Of a DNA stretch of 6,896 nucleotides, positions 5,224-6,896 are shown piece by piece (position 1 is the stretch's first letter; each line of letters starts with the position of its first letter). The DNA is from Desulfobacteraceae bacterium 4572_19 (GTDB lineage: Bacteria > Desulfobacterota > Desulfobacteria > Desulfobacterales > NBLS01): contig NBLS01000047.1 of the NCBI GenBank assembly GCA_002084385.1, positions 1 through 6,896 on the forward strand. The letters are read 5' to 3'. A program made the translations under genes and the position numbers. Below the pieces are notes generated by a model, which worked only from the letters and a program-made list of their open reading frames with translations, had not been told where the DNA came from and made no database searches.

Positions 5224-6896
5224 ATGACAAAAATCAATACAAAGTTGGATGAAAATGATGTTGATTTGGCAAAACGCCTGGCTGAAGAAGAAGAGGGAAT
5301 TAGCAGAAAGCCGGAAGGATTTACAAAATATATTATTCCCGGCGTTGCAGTCTGCTGGAGTCTGTTTCAACTTTCCATAGCAAGCTGGCTTATTCTTGAT
5401 TCAACTTTTATTCGTGCCATCCATCTTGCCTTTGCGCTCCTTATTGTTTATCTTAATTTTCCAGTATTTAAAAAAACAAGATTTGGGTTAAAATTCCTTT
5501 CCATTAAAGACAGGATACCTGTTTGGGATTATTTTATTGGTATTGTTGCAGCATTATCAGCCCTTTATATTGCCATAGATTACATTGGTATTGCATCTCG
5601 ATATGGTGCTCCTATAGATCGAGATATTATTATTGGACTTGCTTTAATGTTTTTTCTTCTTGAAGCATCAAGACGGGTTATAGGTCCTGCACTTCCGGTA
5701 ATTGCAATTTGCTTTTGTACGTATTCCTTTTTAGGTCCATACATGCCCGATTTAATTGCTTTTAAGGGGATTTCATTAAATCGTTTTATAGGGCAGATGA
5801 CCATGTCAACCGAAGGTATTTATGGCGTTCCCCTTGATGTATCAGCCACTATTGTTTTTCTGTTTGTACTTTTTGGTGCAATGTTAGACAAAGCGGGTGC
5901 AGGTTACTATTTTATTCAATTAGCTTTAAGTCTTCTTGGCGGATTTAAAGGTGGTCCTGCAAAAGCTGCCGTAATGGGAAGTGGTCTTACCGGAATGGTT
6001 TCCGGTTCAAGTATTGCCAATATTGTAACAACAGGTACATTTACCATACCGATGATGAAAAAAGTTGGTTATCCGCCTACAAAGGCAGCTGCCGTAGAAG
6101 TTGCAGCTAGCACTGATGGTCAACTTGCTCCTCCTATTATGGGAGCTGCCGCATTTATTATTGCAGAATATGTAAACGTACCATACATTGAAGTTGTAAA
6201 AGCTGCGGCTGTTCCGGCGTTTGCCTCATATGCGGCACTTTTTTATATAACTCACATAGAAGCATCAAAATTGGGGTTACGAGGACTTCCTCGAAAAGAG
6301 TTACCCCCTTTTTTTAAAACTCTTCTTGGCGGTATTCATTATCTTATTCCACTTATTTTTCTTCTTTACGAACTGATTGTTATAAGACACTCACCGGAAC
6401 TTTCTGCATTTAATGCAATATGGGTTATGGCAATAATCATGTTGTTCCAAAATCCTGTAAAGGCATATATAAAAAAAGAGCCTATAGGTGAGGCTTTTAA
6501 AAAAAGTATTTATGAAATATTTGCAGCACTTGCATCCGGTGGTCGTAATATGGTTTCAGTAGCACTTGCTACTGCTGCAGCAGGAATAATTGTTGGAATT
6601 GTAGCGTTAGGTCTCGGCAATCTTATTACAGAGATTATTGAAGTAATATCAGGAGGCAATATTTATATAATGCTGGTTATTACTGCAATGGCAAGTCTTT
6701 TAATTGGTATGGGAAATTTTATTGTTCCTTTAATGGCAGCACATCTGTTCTGTTTTTATTTTGGAATTTTGGCAGATGATACTCCGCCTGTAGGACTTGC
6801 CGCATATGCGGCGGCGGCAATTGCCAAATCACCGCCAATAGCTACTGGTTTACAAGGTTTTATGTATGATATCCGAACGGCAATTCTTCCGTTTAT
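5224..6896 (+). CDS. TRAP transporter fused permease (4TM/12TM type), C-terminus outside window; likely internal deletion
   Basis: This is the membrane component of the TAXI TRAP system, with the DctQ-like 4TM part fused to the DctM-like 12TM part, and carries out sodium-coupled import. It starts at ATG 5224 after GAGG (5213-5216); 557 residues are visible. A charged cytoplasmic N-terminus (1-35) leads into hydrophobic helices at about 36-58, 64-82, 100-120 and 133-170. Family landmarks follow: FGAMLDKAGAG (217-227), GSSIANIVTTGTFTIPMM (261-278), DGQLAPPIMGAAAF (298-311) and LADDTPPVGLAAYAAAA (516-532). One landmark is missing: after MASLLIGMG (residue 497) the family normally continues LPTTANYIV and a further helix, about 25 residues in all, before VPL.AAHLF. 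Here GMG is followed directly by NFIVPLMAAHLF with the frame kept. The missing stretch is a conserved pore or re-entrant region, so activity is doubtful. The gene pairs with the receptor gene upstream. Confidence 0.94.
   Translation, partial: MTKINTKLDENDVDLAKRLAEEEEGISRKPEGFTKYIIPGVAVCWSLFQLSIASWLILDSTFIRAIHLAFALLIVYLNFPVFKKTRFGLKFLSIKDRIPVWDYFIGIVAALSALYIAIDYIGIASRYGAPIDRDIIIGLALMFFLLEASRRVIGPALPVIAICFCTYSFLGPYMPDLIAFKGISLNRFIGQMTMSTEGIYGVPLDVSATIVFLFVLFGAMLDKAGAGYYFIQLALSLLGGFKGGPAKAAVMGSGLTGMVSGSSIANIVTTGTFTIPMMKKVGYPPTKAAAVEVAASTDGQLAPPIMGAAAFIIAEYVNVPYIEVVKAAAVPAFASYAALFYITHIEASKLGLRGLPRKELPPFFKTLLGGIHYLIPLIFLLYELIVIRHSPELSAFNAIWVMAIIMLFQNPVKAYIKKEPIGEAFKKSIYEIFAALASGGRNMVSVALATAAAGIIVGIVALGLGNLITEIIEVISGGNIYIMLVITAMASLLIGMGNFIVPLMAAHLFCFYFGILADDTPPVGLAAYAAAAIAKSPPIATGLQGFMYDIRTAILPF

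Noticed and set aside
4808..5804. Minus-strand frames opposite the TAXI receptor and permease
   Set aside because: Both are shadows of well-recognised transporter genes.

Overview
The window is AT-rich bacterial DNA. Its protein types suggest a low-GC anaerobe, most likely a sulfate-reducer-like member of the Desulfobacterota: an iron-type alcohol dehydrogenase, a PrmA-like L11 methyltransferase next to an uncharacterised radical SAM protein, a YkgJ-type cysteine-cluster protein, and a TAXI-family TRAP transporter with a fused permease. This placement is an inference from gene content, not from a marker gene.

Layout. Positions 1-449 (minus strand) hold the N-terminal half of an iron-containing alcohol dehydrogenase. 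Positions 450-1139 are a long AT-rich divergent intergenic region carrying two arrays of a degenerate 78-bp tandem repeat (466-632 and 952-1121) and a small hairpin (921-952). Positions 1140-1954 are a broken prmA: the N-terminal part and the methyltransferase domain are in different frames, and the segment joining them is missing. It overlaps a complete radical SAM gene (1935-3272), which ends in a hairpin that is a second copy of the one at 921. Positions 3305-3515 are filled by a structured repeat: a conserved core (3338-3412) merging into a 107-nt hairpin (3388-3494). A small cysteine-cluster gene (3516-3932) follows, then a perfect 18-bp inverted repeat (3972-4047). The TAXI receptor gene (4091-5077) and the fused permease gene (5224 to the window end) form a transporter operon. 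Between them sits a second, inverted copy of the core repeat, enclosed in a perfect 16-bp stem (5086-5191).

How the genes work together. The receptor binds a solute in the periplasm (substrate unknown; other TAXI systems import organic acids or amino acids) and delivers it to the 4TM/12TM fused permease. The stem-loops before and after the receptor gene could set receptor:permease stoichiometry. However, the permease reads through with no sign of the conserved LPTTANYIV-type segment that normally follows GMG, so the transporter may be damaged.

Two themes stand out. First, two conserved genes carry clean internal deletions, one with a frame change and one in frame. Second, almost every intergenic gap contains long-stem palindromic or tandem repeats; several share sequence across gaps, and one hairpin pair shows a compensatory base change. 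I saw no transposase, integrase, CRISPR array, tRNA or rRNA. No complete new defence or mobile system is demonstrable here. The unexplained material is the repeat family built around GTGAACG boxes and the deletions.
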